A stretch of DNA of 64,000 nucleotides from Kitasatospora paranensis. Lineage in GTDB: Bacteria; Actinomycetota; Actinomycetes; Streptomycetales; Streptomycetaceae. The notes beneath the pieces were generated by a model. It saw nothing but the letters and a program-made list of their open reading frames with translations, did not search any database and was not told where the DNA came from. The stretch lies in NCBI RefSeq assembly GCF_039544005.1, contig NZ_BAABKV010000001.1, forward strand, positions 930,001 to 994,000. The letters run 5' to 3'. The position numbers were made by a program, and so were the translations under genes. Position 1 is the stretch's first letter. Each line of letters begins with the position of its first letter. This document shows, piece after piece, positions 18,283 through 28,208 of the stretch.

Positions 18283-18903
18283 GTGGCGGACGGAACGGGT
18301 TCCGGGGGCAGCACGGCCGCGCGGTCCGGGCCGTCCGGGAGGTCCCGGCGGTCCCGGCGCCGCGAGAGCCTGCTGATGAGCGTACGGGGGCTGCTCGGCG
18401 CGATCGGGCTCGGTGTCGTCTACTACCTGGTGCCGATGGACCAGCCCTTCAGCGACGAGACCGTGGTCGGGCTGGTGCTCGGCCTGCTCGGGATCACGCT
18501 GCTGGTGGCCTGGCAGGTCCGCCAGATCCTGCGGTCCAGACGGCCCCGGCTGCGGGCCGCCGAGGCGCTGCTGACCACGATCCCGCTCTTCCTGTTCCTG
18601 TTCTCGACGGTGTACTACCTGCTGGAGCGGTCCTCGTCGGGCAGTTTCAGCGAGCAGATGACCCGGACGGACGCGCTGTACTTCACGGTGACCGTCTTCA
18701 GCACGGTGGGCTTCGGCGACATCACGGCCCGCAGCGAGGTGGCCCGGGTGCTGACCACCGGGCAGATGCTCGGCGACCTGCTGCTCATCGGTGTGGCCGC
18801 GAAGGTCCTGCTCGGGGCCGTGCAGGAGGGCATGCGCCGGCAGTCCGGCAGCGCCCCGGGCTCCGACCCGCCCGGCCCGCCGCCGCCACCGCCGCCGGGC
18901 TGA
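18283..18903 (+). CDS. Two-helix potassium channel family protein
   Basis: 206 residues. Four hydrophobic segments are visible, the last two flanking the pore. The selectivity filter TVGFGD appears in FTVTVFSTVGFGDITARSE, a textbook K+ filter with Phe in place of Tyr. The end is a Pro-rich tail of nine prolines. I chose GTG 18283 for its GGAGG at five bases; the upstream open frame has no initiation signal. It probably conducts K+ across the cytoplasmic membrane. No RCK regulatory domain follows. Confidence 0.85.
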   Translation: MADGTGSGGSTAARSGPSGRSRRSRRRESLLMSVRGLLGAIGLGVVYYLVPMDQPFSDETVVGLVLGLLGITLLVAWQVRQILRSRRPRLRAAEALLTTIPLFLFLFSTVYYLLERSSSGSFSEQMTRTDALYFTVTVFSTVGFGDITARSEVARVLTTGQMLGDLLLIGVAAKVLLGAVQEGMRRQSGSAPGSDPPGPPPPPPPG

Positions 18904-19023
18904 CAGGGCCGCCCGGCACCGCCGCGGGACGGCCACTGCCCGCGGCGTTTGCCGCCCGCGCGGGAAGTCGGGACGATCGAGGGGACGGACGGCGCACACC
19001 CGTACGCCCTTTCAGGTCCGGCG

Positions 19024-21769
19024 GTGATCGCCATGCCAGCAGGACGGCCCCAGCGGCCTGCCTCCCCGCCCGCTCCCCCGCCCCCGGGACGGCTGCGCAG
19101 CCACCCCCTGGACCGCCGCCCCCGGTGCTGCCCGGCGGCGACCCGCTGCTCGCCGCCCGGGTGGCGGTGCCGGCCGTCCCGGCCGCGTTCGTCGACCGGC
19201 AGCGCCTGGCCGACCGGCTGTCCGAGGGCCTGCGGCACCCGCTGGTCCTGGTGAACGGGCCCGCGGGCGCGGGCAAGACCCTGCTGGTGGCGCGCTGGGC
19301 GGCCACCGCGAGGCTGCCGGGGCCGCTGGCCTGGCTGACGGCCGAGCAGGAGGACAACGCGCCGGGCGTGTTCTGGGCGTACCTGCTGGAGGCGCTGCGG
19401 CGGGGCGGCGCGGCGCTGCCGGAGGACCTCGGCGTCCCTGTCCGCCCGGACACCGTCGACCACTCGCTGCTCACCCGTCTGGCCGCACACCTCGGCGGCC
19501 GGACGGCGCCGGTCGTCGTGGTGCTCGACGAGTTCGAGCGGATCACCGCGCCCGCCGTCGCGCAGGAGCTGGACCGGCTGCTCCGGCACGCGGCCGGCGG
19601 CCTGCGGCTGGTGCTGATCAGCCGCACCGAGCCGCTGCTCCCGCTGCACCGCTACCGCGCCGCCGGCGCGATCGCCGAGATCCGGGCGGCCGCGCTGGCG
19701 TTCACCCCGGACGAGACCGCCGTCCTGCTGCGGCGGCACGGGCTGTGCGTGTCCGAGCAGGGGGTACGGGCGCTGACCGACCGGACGGAGGGCTGGGCCG
19801 CGGGGCTGCGGCTGTGCGCCCTCGCGGCCGAGCGGGCGGCCGATCCGGCCACCTACCTCAAGGAGTTCGAGGCGGGGGACAACACGATCGCCGACTACCT
19901 GCTGGCGGAGGTGCTGGAGGCGCAGCCCGCGGAGACCCAGGACCTGCTGCTGAGTGCCGGCATCCTGGAGCGGATCCACCCCGGCCTGGCGGACGCGCTC
20001 ACCGGCCGGCGGGACGCCGCCGGGATCCTGGAGCACCTGCACCGGGCCAACGCCTTCGTCACTCCGCTCGGCCACGGCTGGTACCGCCTCCATCCGCTGT
20101 TCGCGGAGATCCTCCGGGTCAACCTCCGGGCCCGGCGGCCCGGGGCCGAGGAGGAACTGCACCGGCGGGCCGCCCGCTGGCTGCACGCCCACGGGCGGGT
20201 CGCGGACGCCCTGCCGCACGCCACGGCGGCCGGCGACTGGGGCCCGGCCGCGTCCTGGTTCGTCGACGACCTCGCCGTCGGCCAGCTCTTCCACGGGCTG
20301 GCCGCAGACCGCTGGGCGGCCGTCCTCGCCGATCTGCCGCCCGGCGCGTCGGGGCCGGCCGTGGAGCTCGTCCGGGCCGCGCGGCACATCCGGGCCGGGG
20401 ACGCCGTCCGGGCGCTGCGGCACCTGGACCGCGCCGACCGGCCGGCCGCCGGCGCGGCGGCCGACCGGGGCGACCTCCGGGCACGTCGGCTGACATCGGC
20501 GTTCCTTCGCGTGCTGGCGGCCGGCCCGGCAGGTCTCCCGGAGATGGCCGAGGAGGCGTCCCGCACCGCCGAGGGGCTGGAGCGGGAACTGCCCGCGGAC
20601 CGGCTCGCCCAGTGTCCGGAACTGCCCGCGCTGCGGCTGAACGCGCTGGGCTCCGCCCGGCTGTGGGCGGGCCGGACGGCGGCGGCCGAGGACGCGCTGG
20701 CCGCGGCCGTCCGGGCCGCCGAGGGCCGGGCGCTGGCGGCCGTCCGGCACGAGGCGCTGGGCCGGCTGGCGCTCATCGCCCTGGTCGGCGGCGCGCCCGG
20801 ACCGGCCGAGGCGCTGGCCGGACAGGCCGCGGCCGCCGCCGAGCACGGCGGACTGCCGCCCACCGCCACAGCGATGGGCCGGCTCGTGCTGGCCGGGACG
20901 GCGCTGGACCGCGACGACCTGGCCGCCGCCCGCGACGGCCTGGCCCGGGCCGCCGCGGCGACCGGGGCCCGCAGCGACCGGCTGACGGTCGTCGCGCTGG
21001 GCGTGCTGCGCAGCCGACTGGTGCTGGCCCGCGGCGGCGATCCGGGGTGGCGGTCCGGGTCCTCGCCGATGCGCAGGCCGCCGTGCGGACGGCCGGGCCC
21101 TCCCCGTGGGCCGAGGAGCTGATCGCCGAGGCACGCGGTGCGGCGCACCTGGCCGCCGGCGATCCCCGGGCAGCCATGGCGGCACTGCATGCGCTGCCGC
21201 CAGGCGGCGGCAGCCGCCTCCGCGCGGTCGCCCTGGCCCGGGCCGAGCTCGCCTGCGGCGACGCCGGGTCGGCGCTCGCCCGCCTGGACGCGCTGCCGCC
21301 CGCTGCGCCGGAGGCCGCGGCGCTCGCCGTCCGGGCCCTGCTCGTCCGCGCGGAGGCGGCCGCCGCCCTGGGCGACCCGGCCGCGGCACGGCGGGCGGTC
21401 GACGCCGCCCTGCGGGTCGCGGCGCCCGACCGGCTGCGGTTGCCGTTCCGCGAGTGCGGGCCCCGGCTGCGCGGGCTGGTGCCGGAGCGTCCGGGCGCGC
21501 CCGCCGGGTCACCCCGGACGGCCCGGCCCGGCGCGCTGCCCCCGGCGGAGGCCGCGGACGCGCCGCCGCTGGTGGTGGAGGCGCTCAGCGCGCGCGAGCG
21601 GGACGTCCTGCGACGGGTGGCGCAGCTGATGTCCACGGACGAGGTGGCGGCCGATCTCCACCTCTCGGTGAACACCGTCAAGACGCACCTGAAGAACATC
21701 AACCGCAAGCTCGGCGCGCGCCGCCGGGGCGAGGCGGTGCGGCGGGCCCGGGACCTGCACCTGCTGTGA
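19024..21769 (+). CDS. LuxR-family MalT-like LAL regulator (two frameshifts)
   Basis: About 915 residues after correction. Walker A appears in LVNGPAGAGKTLLVARW and Walker B in APVVVVLDEFERI. MalT-like winged-helix motifs follow (LTDRTEGWAAGLRLCALA and GHGWYRLHPLFAEILR), then a TPR-like region. The C-terminal LuxR helix-turn-helix has LSARERDVLRRVAQLMSTDEVA and LSVNTVKTHLKNINRKLG. Two breaks occur: a missing C in the run 19119-19123 and a missing G in 21044-21047. With both restored the length from GTG 19024 is 916 codons, right for the family. MalT-type proteins are ATP- and ligand-gated activators; the target is unknown. Confidence 0.82.
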
Positions 21770-21882
21770 GCGCGGCCGGGACAGCCGGGCCGGTCTCACC
21801 TGGCCGGGGTGATCCCCGCGGCGGCACCGGGGGCAGCATCGTCGGTGAGAGGCAGGCCCCCGTCCCCGTCGAGGTGCGTGTC

Positions 21883-22083
21883 ATGCGATACGAGATCCGG
21901 GTCTCCGGGGTGATGTCGGAGGCGACCCGACGCGAGGGCTTCCCCGAGCTGGAGGGGTTCGTGGTGTCCTCGCAGACGGTGCTGTTCGGGGATGTCGTGG
22001 ACGACGCACACCTCTACGGCCTGCTGGCCCGCTTCCAGTCCCTGGGGCTCCGGGTCACCGAATTCCGCCAACTGCCCGAGTGA
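21883..22083 (+). CDS. Small conserved Streptomyces protein of unknown function
   Basis: 66 residues starting MRYEIRVSGVMSEATRREGFPELE, with a central DDAHLYGLLARFQSLGLRVTEFRQLPE. Small proteins with the HLYGLLARFQSLGL motif recur in Streptomyces; I know no function. ATG 21883 has only a weak upstream purine stretch. It follows the LAL regulator gene by 113 bases in the same direction. Confidence 0.75.
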   Translation: MRYEIRVSGVMSEATRREGFPELEGFVVSSQTVLFGDVVDDAHLYGLLARFQSLGLRVTEFRQLPE

Positions 22084-22218
22084 GCACCGCCGCGGGCACC
22101 TCACCCGCTCACCCGCTCACCCGCAGCAGGTGAACCGCCGGGGCCGGCCCCGGTGCGACACTCCAGGCAGCCGGTCCGGGCCCGGGGCCCCGCCGCCGTC
22201 ACCCGAGGGAGCGACCTC

Positions 22219-22820
22219 ATGACCACGCCGACCTCGTCACCCCTGTCCACCGAGCCCGAGGACGTGCTGGCCGCCGTCGGCCGGTCCTGGCGCTGGCCGC
22301 TCGCCTTCGGCATCCTCACCGTGCTGGCCGGCATCGTCATGCTGAGCTGGCCGGAGGAGACCGTCCGGGTGGTCGCGATCATCATCGGCCTGCAGCTGCT
22401 GGTCGCCGGCGTCGTCCGCTTCGTGACGGCGTTCACCCACGACCGGACGACCGCCGGGGAAGCCGCGCCGTGTACATCCTGCTGTCGCTGCTCTCCGTGC
22501 TGGCCGGTGTGCTGTGCCTGCGCCACCAGTTGCAGACCGTCGGGGTGCTGACTCTGATCGTCGGCGCGTACTGGTTGCTGGCGGGCGTGCTGACGCTGTT
22601 CGTGGCGATCGGCGAACGCGGCATGCCGGCCCGGGGGCTGGCGATCTTCCTCGGCGTGCTGGGGGTCGTCGCCGGAATCCTGGTGCTCTGCTACCCCGTC
22701 CAGTCCGCCATCGCGATGGCCCGGCTGCTCGGCCTCTGGCTGTTGCTGCTGGGTCTGTTCGAGATCGGTGGCGCGTTCGTGCTCCGCTCGGCGCTGCGCC
22801 GACGGACGACGGCGGTCTGA
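22219..22820 (+). CDS. HdeD/DUF308 family membrane protein (frameshifted at 22456-22459)
   Basis: About 200 residues after restoring one G to the run at 22456-22459. The first frame gives WRWPLAFGILTVLAGIVMLSWPEETV and IIIGLQLLVAGVVRFV; the second gives YILLSLLSVLAGVLCLRHQ and TLIVGAYWLLAGVLTLFVAI. Six hydrophobic segments arranged as three repeats are typical of DUF308/HdeD, linked to acid or envelope stress. ATG 22219 follows GAGGGAG. The break is more likely a sequencing error than two genes. Confidence 0.82.
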
Positions 22821-22836
22821 CCTGAGGGGCGCCCGG

Positions 22837-23391
22837 TCAGGCGCCGCCGGGACGGTCGCGCAGGCGCTCGCGCAGCCCGGCCGCGAGGGCGGCCACGGTC
22901 AGTTCGTCGAGCAGACCGCCACCCGTCCGCACCAGCCGCCGCCGGCGGACGGGTGCCAGCCGCAGCCGCAGGTGCATCCGGGTGGTGCCGCCGGTGGCGG
23001 GCCGCAGCACGAGCGCCCAGCTGAGGCCGGTGGCGCCGCGGACCGAGGTGTGGACGAGCGCGGTCGGCGGCCGGAGCAGCGCGACGGTCAGCCGGGCGTC
23101 GCGCCCGCCCCAGTCCGGGACGGTGTCGCCGACGGCCGGGTGCTGCAGCGTGGGTTCCACGTGCCGCAGGGCGCGCCGGGACGGTGGGAGGAACCGCTCG
23201 GCGGCCTTCGGCAGGTACCAGCCCGCCCGGCCGCGGCCGAGCTGGACGATCCAGGGCCACACCCGGTCGGGCGGTGCGGGAAGGTCGAAGGCGCGGTCCA
23301 TCACGACATCCGGCCTCGGCACCAGGTCGTCGCCGGGCAGGAGGCGCTCGCGCTCGGCGGCGGTCGGTGCGACGGCGGCGAGAAAGGCCAC
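22837..23391 (-). CDS. SRPBCC-superfamily (START-like) protein
   Basis: 184 residues. Segments MDRAFDLPAPPDRVWPWIVQLGRGRAGWYL and AVGDTVPDWGG are typical of a SRPBCC subgroup that binds hydrophobic ligands. The end is Arg-rich (LAPVRRRRLVRTGGG) with a helical C-terminus. Probably cytosolic and of unknown ligand. The GTG start at 23391 lacks a close Shine-Dalgarno, so the start is uncertain. Convergent with the DUF308 gene. Confidence 0.78.
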   Translation of the reverse strand: MAFLAAVAPTAAERERLLPGDDLVPRPDVVMDRAFDLPAPPDRVWPWIVQLGRGRAGWYLPKAAERFLPPSRRALRHVEPTLQHPAVGDTVPDWGGRDARLTVALLRPPTALVHTSVRGATGLSWALVLRPATGGTTRMHLRLRLAPVRRRRLVRTGGGLLDELTVAALAAGLRERLRDRPGGA

Positions 23392-23719
23392 GGGGCGCCC
23401 GCCTTCCGGTCGGTCGGTCCGGCCGGCCTGCGCCGACCGTGCCGACCAGCCAACCAGCCGGGGGCGGCGGCGGGCCCCAACGGTGGCGGTGTGTCGGGCC
23501 CCCGGGCCGTCGTCACGGCCGGGATCACCCGGGCGGCGTAGCCTCCCGGGTGATCGCCGTGGTGCCCGCGGCGCCCGACCGCCGCCGCTCCGGAGCCCCG
23601 TGCGAGGCGGTCACCCCGCTCCGGCCGCGGGCCGCGGGGCGGGTCTGACTTGCCAGCCCTGCACGGTATGTCAGATTTGCTAGGAAATATCCCGCACATT
23701 TCGCTGCTGGAGGTGCCAC

Positions 23720-24843
23720 GTGGGGGTTCCCGCGGCTCGGATCGTGTTCGACGAGAGCGACCGGAGGGCCGTCGCGGACGCCGTGACGGAGATGCTCTCC
23801 ACCGGCGCCCTGACGCTCGGCCCGTGGACGGAACGCTTCGAGGAGGCGTTCGCGACCGAGCACGGCGCCACGCACGCCGTCGCCGTCGCGAGCGGCACGG
23901 CGGCCCTGGAGATCGTGCTGCGGGCGATCGACGTCCGCGGCCGGGACGTCGTCGTGCCCGCCGTGACCTTCTACGCCACCGCCGCGGCAGTGGTGCACGC
24001 CGGCGGCCGGCCCGTGCTGGCCGACATCGACCCGGACACCCTGGCCCTGAGCCCGGGGACCGTCGAGGCCGTGCTGACGCCGGCCACGGCGGCGGTCGTC
24101 CTCGTCCACATCGGCGGACTGATCACCCCGCACGTCGACGCCCTGCGCGCGCTCTGCGACCGCCGCGGCATCCCGCTGGTGGAGGACGCGGCGCACGCAC
24201 ACGGCAGCAGCTACGACGGGCGCGCGGCCGGCACGTTCGGCCTGGCCGGGGCCTTCTCCTTCTACCCGACCAAGGTCACCACCAGCGGCGAGGGCGGCAT
24301 GATCCTCACCGAGTCGGCGGAGATCCGCGACGAGGCCCGGATCCACCGCGACCAGGGCAAGGGCGCGTTCACCGCCAACCACCACATCCGGCACGGCGCG
24401 TCCTGGCGGATGAGCGAGCCGAACGCCGCCGTCGGCACCGTCCACCTGCGCCGGCTCAAGGAGTTCCTGGAGACCCGGCGCCGGGTCGCGCGGCGCTACG
24501 ACGCCGGGCTGGCCGGGCTCGACGGCCTGCGCACACCCGTCGAACCGGCCGGCTGCCGCAGCAACTACTACAAGTACGTCGCGCTGCTGCCGCCCGGGGT
24601 CGACCGCGCCGCGTTCAAGCGCGCCGTCGCCGAGGGCACGGCGTGCGCCTGTCCGGCGAGGTCTACGACCTGCCGCTGCACCACCAGCCGGTCTTCGCCG
24701 AGTACCGGGACGCGCGGCTGCCGGTGTCCGAGGACGTCTGCGCCCGCCAGATCTGCCTGCCGGTGCACTCCGACATGACCGAGGACGAGACCGACCAGGT
24801 GATCGAGGCCGTGTCGGCCGTCCACCGCCGCCTGGCCGGCTGA
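23720..24843 (+). CDS. DegT/DnrJ/EryC1/StrS aminotransferase (frameshifted near 24640)
   Basis: About 374 residues. PLP-dependent sugar aminotransferase fold: ATHAVAVASGTAALEIVLRA, PLVEDAAHAHGSSYDGRAAG and the Schiff-base lysine in AGAFSFYPTKVTTSGEGGM. The family adds an amino group to nucleotide-linked keto-sugars. GGAGG precedes GTG 23720. At about 24638-24642 the frame changes; continuing in the new frame gives GVRLSGEVYDLPLHHQPVF and a normal C-terminus to 24843. One base is missing there. It is followed at 30 bases by an epimerase and then a glycosyltransferase, so the trio probably makes and attaches an amino sugar. Confidence 0.85.
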
Positions 24844-24873
24844 ACCGGCCCGCCGAAGCCAAGGAGCGAGAAC

Positions 24874-25809
24874 GTGCGAGTAGCCGTCACCGGGGGCTGC
24901 GGATTCATCGGTTCACACGTCGTGGACCGGCTGCTGACCGCCGGGCACGAGGTCCTGGCCGTCGACACCACCGACCGCCACCTCAACCCGGGCGCCGAGC
25001 ACGCCCGCCTCGACATCCTCGACCTGCCCGGGATGACCGCCGCCCTCGGCGAGTGCGAGGTGGTGTTCCACCTCGCCGCCATGGCCGACGTCGACCAGGT
25101 CGCGGCCGACCCGGTGCAGGCGGTGCGGGTCAACATCCAGGGCACCGAGACCGTCCTGGAGGCGGCCAGGCGCAGCGGCCTCAGCCGCACCGTGCTGGCC
25201 AGCACCGTCTGGGTCTACGGCGCCGCCCTCGCCGAGCCCGGCCTCGACGGCGAGGAGCAGGAGCTCGACGAGCGCGCCCCCATCGAACTCGACCACAGCG
25301 GCCACCTGTACGTCGCCAGCAAGCTCGCCGCCGAGATGCTCGTGCACAGCTACCGCGAGCTCTACGGCCAGCACTTCACCATCCTGCGCTACGGCATCCC
25401 GTACGGGCCGCGGATGCGCGACGAGCTGGTGATCGCCCGCTTCGTGCAGGCCGCCCTGGAGGACCGCCCGATCACCATCGCCGGCGACGGGCGCCAGACC
25501 CGCAACTTCGTCTACGTCGAGGACCTGGCCGACGCCCACGTGCGGGCGCTCTCCCCCGTCGCCCAGGACCAGACCTTCGCGCTGGAGGGGTCCACCGCGA
25601 TCTCGGTCCGCGACATCGCCGACACCGTGGACCGGCTGCTCGGGCCGCTGAGCGTGGAACACGTCCCGGCCCGGACGGCCGACTACGCCGGGCGCCGGAT
25701 CTCCGCCGCCCAGGCGAAGCGGCTGCTCGGCTGGGCTCCGCGGACGAGCTTCGACGACGGTGTCGCCCGCTACGCCGACTGGTACCGCGCCTCGGCCGGC
25801 ACCCGCTGA
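24874..25809 (+). CDS. NAD-dependent nucleotide-sugar epimerase/dehydratase (extended SDR)
   Basis: 311 residues. N-terminal Rossmann motif VTGGCGFIGSH, then FHLAAMADV and the catalytic YVASKLAAE (YxxxK), with the sugar-binding TILRYGIPYGPRMRDELV. These identify an extended SDR acting on NDP-sugars, by epimerisation, dehydration or reduction. GTG 24874 follows AAGGAGC. It is eight bases upstream of the glycosyltransferase, so co-transcription is very likely. Which sugar cannot be told from sequence. Confidence 0.9.
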   Translation: MRVAVTGGCGFIGSHVVDRLLTAGHEVLAVDTTDRHLNPGAEHARLDILDLPGMTAALGECEVVFHLAAMADVDQVAADPVQAVRVNIQGTETVLEAARRSGLSRTVLASTVWVYGAALAEPGLDGEEQELDERAPIELDHSGHLYVASKLAAEMLVHSYRELYGQHFTILRYGIPYGPRMRDELVIARFVQAALEDRPITIAGDGRQTRNFVYVEDLADAHVRALSPVAQDQTFALEGSTAISVRDIADTVDRLLGPLSVEHVPARTADYAGRRISAAQAKRLLGWAPRTSFDDGVARYADWYRASAGTR

Positions 25810-25817
25810 CCGCCCCG

Positions 25818-26921
25818 GTGCCGCACGCGCTGCTGGTCTCCGGCTCGCTCGGCCAGGGCCATGACGTGATGGCCCTGGCCTGTGCCGACTCACTGCGGGC
25901 GGCGGGCTGGACGACCACCACCGTCGATGCGATGGCCCTGCTCGGCGACCGCGCGGGAGCGGCCGGCGAGGCCGTCTTCCGGCGGCTGCTCGACCTGCCC
26001 GGGGTCTACGACGCCTTCCACTTCTCCGCGCTGCGGCCGGGGGCGCGGCTGGCCCTGCTCGCCGACGCGGCCGCGCAGGCCCGGCTCGTCCCGCAGCTGG
26101 CCCGGCTGCTCGACCGCGACCGCCCCGATCTGGTGGTCTCGGTCTTCGCCACCGCCACCTCGGCCGTGAACCGGCTGCGCGAGGCCCACCCGGGGCTGCG
26201 GCACCTGGTGCTCTGCACCGACGTCACCCCGCACCGGCTCTGGGTCCAGGACGGCACCGACCTGTTCCTGGTCACCTCGGAGGTCGCGGCGTGCGCGGTG
26301 CGGCGCTACCGGCCGCGGGCGCCGATCGCCGTGGTGCCGGCGCCGCTGCGGGCGGGCTTCTACCGGCCGCCCGACCGGGCGGCGGCCCGGGCCTCGCTCG
26401 GCGTGCCCGCCGACGCCCCGTGCGTGCTGCTGATGTCCGGCTCCTGGGGGCTGGGCCCGCTCGCGCGGACGGCCGTCGAACTGGCCGAAGCCGGGCCGCA
26501 CGTGCTGGCCGTCGCCGGCCGGAACACCGTCCTGGAGAACCGGCTGCGGACGGCCGGGCGCCACCGGCCCCGGCTCCACCCGTTCGGCCACACCGACCGG
26601 ATCCCCGAGCTCATGGCCGCCGCCGACCTGGTGGTGACCAGCTCCGGGGACACCTGCAGCGAGGCCCGGGCGATCGGGCGGCGCCTGCTGCTGCTGGACG
26701 TCGTCCAGGGACACGGCCGCGACAACCTCCAGCACGAACTCGAGCTCGGCCACGCCGACGTGACCTCCGCCCGCCCCGCCGAGGTCGTCCGCAACGCCCT
26801 CGCCGCCCTCGAACGGCCGTCCCCCGCACCGTCCCCGGGCGCCTCCCCGGACGCCTGGCGCACCGGCTTCACGGCCGCCCTGCGCCGGGTCGGCCTGGAA
26901 GGCGTCCCGGCCGGGGCATGA
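25818..26921 (+). CDS. GT28/MGDG-synthase-like glycosyltransferase
   Basis: 367 residues, GT-B fold. The opening ALLVSGSLGQGHDVMALACADSLRAAGW matches the acceptor-domain glycine loop of MGDG synthase and MurG relatives. The C-terminal half has VVPAPLRAGFYRPPDR, VLLMSGSWGLGPLART and the donor-binding LVVTSSGDTCSEARAIGRRLLLLD. Such enzymes add a sugar to a lipid or polyprenyl acceptor at the membrane. GTG 25818 starts eight bases after the epimerase stop. The donor is probably the amino sugar made by the two upstream genes. Confidence 0.85.
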   Translation: MPHALLVSGSLGQGHDVMALACADSLRAAGWTTTTVDAMALLGDRAGAAGEAVFRRLLDLPGVYDAFHFSALRPGARLALLADAAAQARLVPQLARLLDRDRPDLVVSVFATATSAVNRLREAHPGLRHLVLCTDVTPHRLWVQDGTDLFLVTSEVAACAVRRYRPRAPIAVVPAPLRAGFYRPPDRAAARASLGVPADAPCVLLMSGSWGLGPLARTAVELAEAGPHVLAVAGRNTVLENRLRTAGRHRPRLHPFGHTDRIPELMAAADLVVTSSGDTCSEARAIGRRLLLLDVVQGHGRDNLQHELELGHADVTSARPAEVVRNALAALERPSPAPSPGASPDAWRTGFTAALRRVGLEGVPAGA

Positions 26922-26957
26922 CGGCTGCCGCCGGGCGCACTGCCGTGCCCTCGCGGC

Positions 26958-27413
26958 TCAGGCCGGGGATTCGCCGTTGCCGAACGACCACGCGGCCCCG
27001 TCGACCCCCTCGGCCCAGGCGTCCATGACCCGCCCCACCGCGGCCGGGCCGCCGGCACGACCCACCGTCAGCACGATGAAGCGCAGGTCCCTGGGAGCCT
27101 CCACCAGGGCGTCCAGCTCCTCGGCGGCCTCGCCGAGCGGGGCATAGGACTCGGGGGTGAAGGCGCCGGGCCGGTAGGCCTGCACGCAGAGGTTCCCGCC
27201 ATGCCGGACGACCTCGAAACCTCCGTCGTCGCCCACCCGGATCACGTCCCCCATGGCGCAGCCGAGAACCGGGCCGGGACTGCCCAGGAGCCGGACGTGG
27301 GTCGACGGCAACGGACGGGCGGGGAGGACCTCGAAGACCGGCTGCCCCGACGCGTCGTGCCCGGCCGGGAGCCCGACGTGGACGGTGACGGGCGCTTCGG
27401 GATCATGCGTCAT
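26958..27413 (-). CDS. DUF4265-like protein
   Basis: 151 residues beginning MTHDPEAPVTVHVGLPAGHDASG. THVRLLGSPGPVLGCAMGDVIRVGDDG and FEVVRHGGNLCVQAY follow the pattern of DUF4265 proteins, small cytosolic proteins of unknown function. The start is taken at ATG 27413; a second ATG upstream is not in evidence. It is convergent with the glycosyltransferase gene at a distance of 36 bases. Confidence 0.8.
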   Translation of the reverse strand: MTHDPEAPVTVHVGLPAGHDASGQPVFEVLPARPLPSTHVRLLGSPGPVLGCAMGDVIRVGDDGGFEVVRHGGNLCVQAYRPGAFTPESYAPLGEAAEELDALVEAPRDLRFIVLTVGRAGGPAAVGRVMDAWAEGVDGAAWSFGNGESPA

Positions 27414-27480
27414 GCGGGCGATCGTCCCCTACCGCCCCCATGGCTCCGCCGGGGCGGCGGCGCAGGCCGGGCAGGCACCG

Positions 27481-28208
27481 TCAGTGACCGATCCCGTGGT
27501 CGCGGAGGGGGCCCGGGGTGAGGCCGAGGCGGCGGCAGCGGTCGGCGATCAGGGGAGGGCGCCGACGGTGGCGCGCCAGGAGCCGGTGGCGGAGGTGCAG
27601 TCGGAGTCGTGCAGCAGGAGGGTCGCCCCGCCGGTGAGGCCGGGGCGGGCGGTGCGGTAGACCGAGGTGGCGGTGGCCGAGGCCGTCCAGTCCCGGCCCC
27701 AGGCCGTCCAGAGCACCGTGCGCAGGCCGAGGCGGTGCGCGGCGAGGGCGAGGCCGGTGGTCGGCACCCCGTAGGGCGGCCGGTACCAGGTGGGCCGGGC
27801 ACCGCACAGGTCGGTCACGGCCTCGGCGGCCCGGCGCAGTTCCCGCAGGTCCCGGCCGGGCGTCGGGTACCACTGCGGGCGGTGGTACCAACCGTGCACG
27901 GCGGCCTCGTGGCCGCGCGCGACCAGCTCCCGGCCGAGCAGCGGGGAGCGCTCCAGCATCGAGCCGAGCAGGAAGAAGGTGGCCCGTACGCCCAGCGCGT
28001 CGAGCGCGTCCAGGACGTACGGGGTGCTGCGCGGGTCGGGTCCGTCGTCGAAGGTCAGGGCGAGGTGGCCGGGGTCGCCGTAACCCGCGGTGCGCCGGGC
28101 GGCCGTCCGCCGGACGCCCGCCACCCGGACGGCCGCGGGCGCCAGGTGCAGCAGTTCGGCGCCGGCCGCGGCCGCGCAGGCCCAGCCCGCCGCGCGCAGC
28201 ACCACCAT
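27481..28208 (-). CDS. Polysaccharide deacetylase (NodB domain; frameshifted at 27552-27555)
   Basis: About 242 residues. The NodB catalytic motifs are clear: LALTFDDGPDPRSTPYVLDAL (motif 1, two Asp), ELVARGHEAAVHGWYH (motif 2 His), RPTWYRPPYGVPTTG (motif 3) and a late LLLHDSD. It removes N- or O-acetyl groups from cell-wall or exopolysaccharide sugars. A hydrophobic N-terminus suggests membrane anchoring. One base of a C run (27552-27555 on the plus strand) is missing; restoring it extends the C-terminus to GLTPGPLRDHGIGH at 27481. The ATG overlaps the stop of the SDR gene by one base, so the two are translationally coupled. Confidence 0.87.

Noticed and set aside
22837..23391. Frameshift suspicion in the SRPBCC gene
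   Set aside because: The frame reads through complete family segments without a switch; only its start codon is doubtful.
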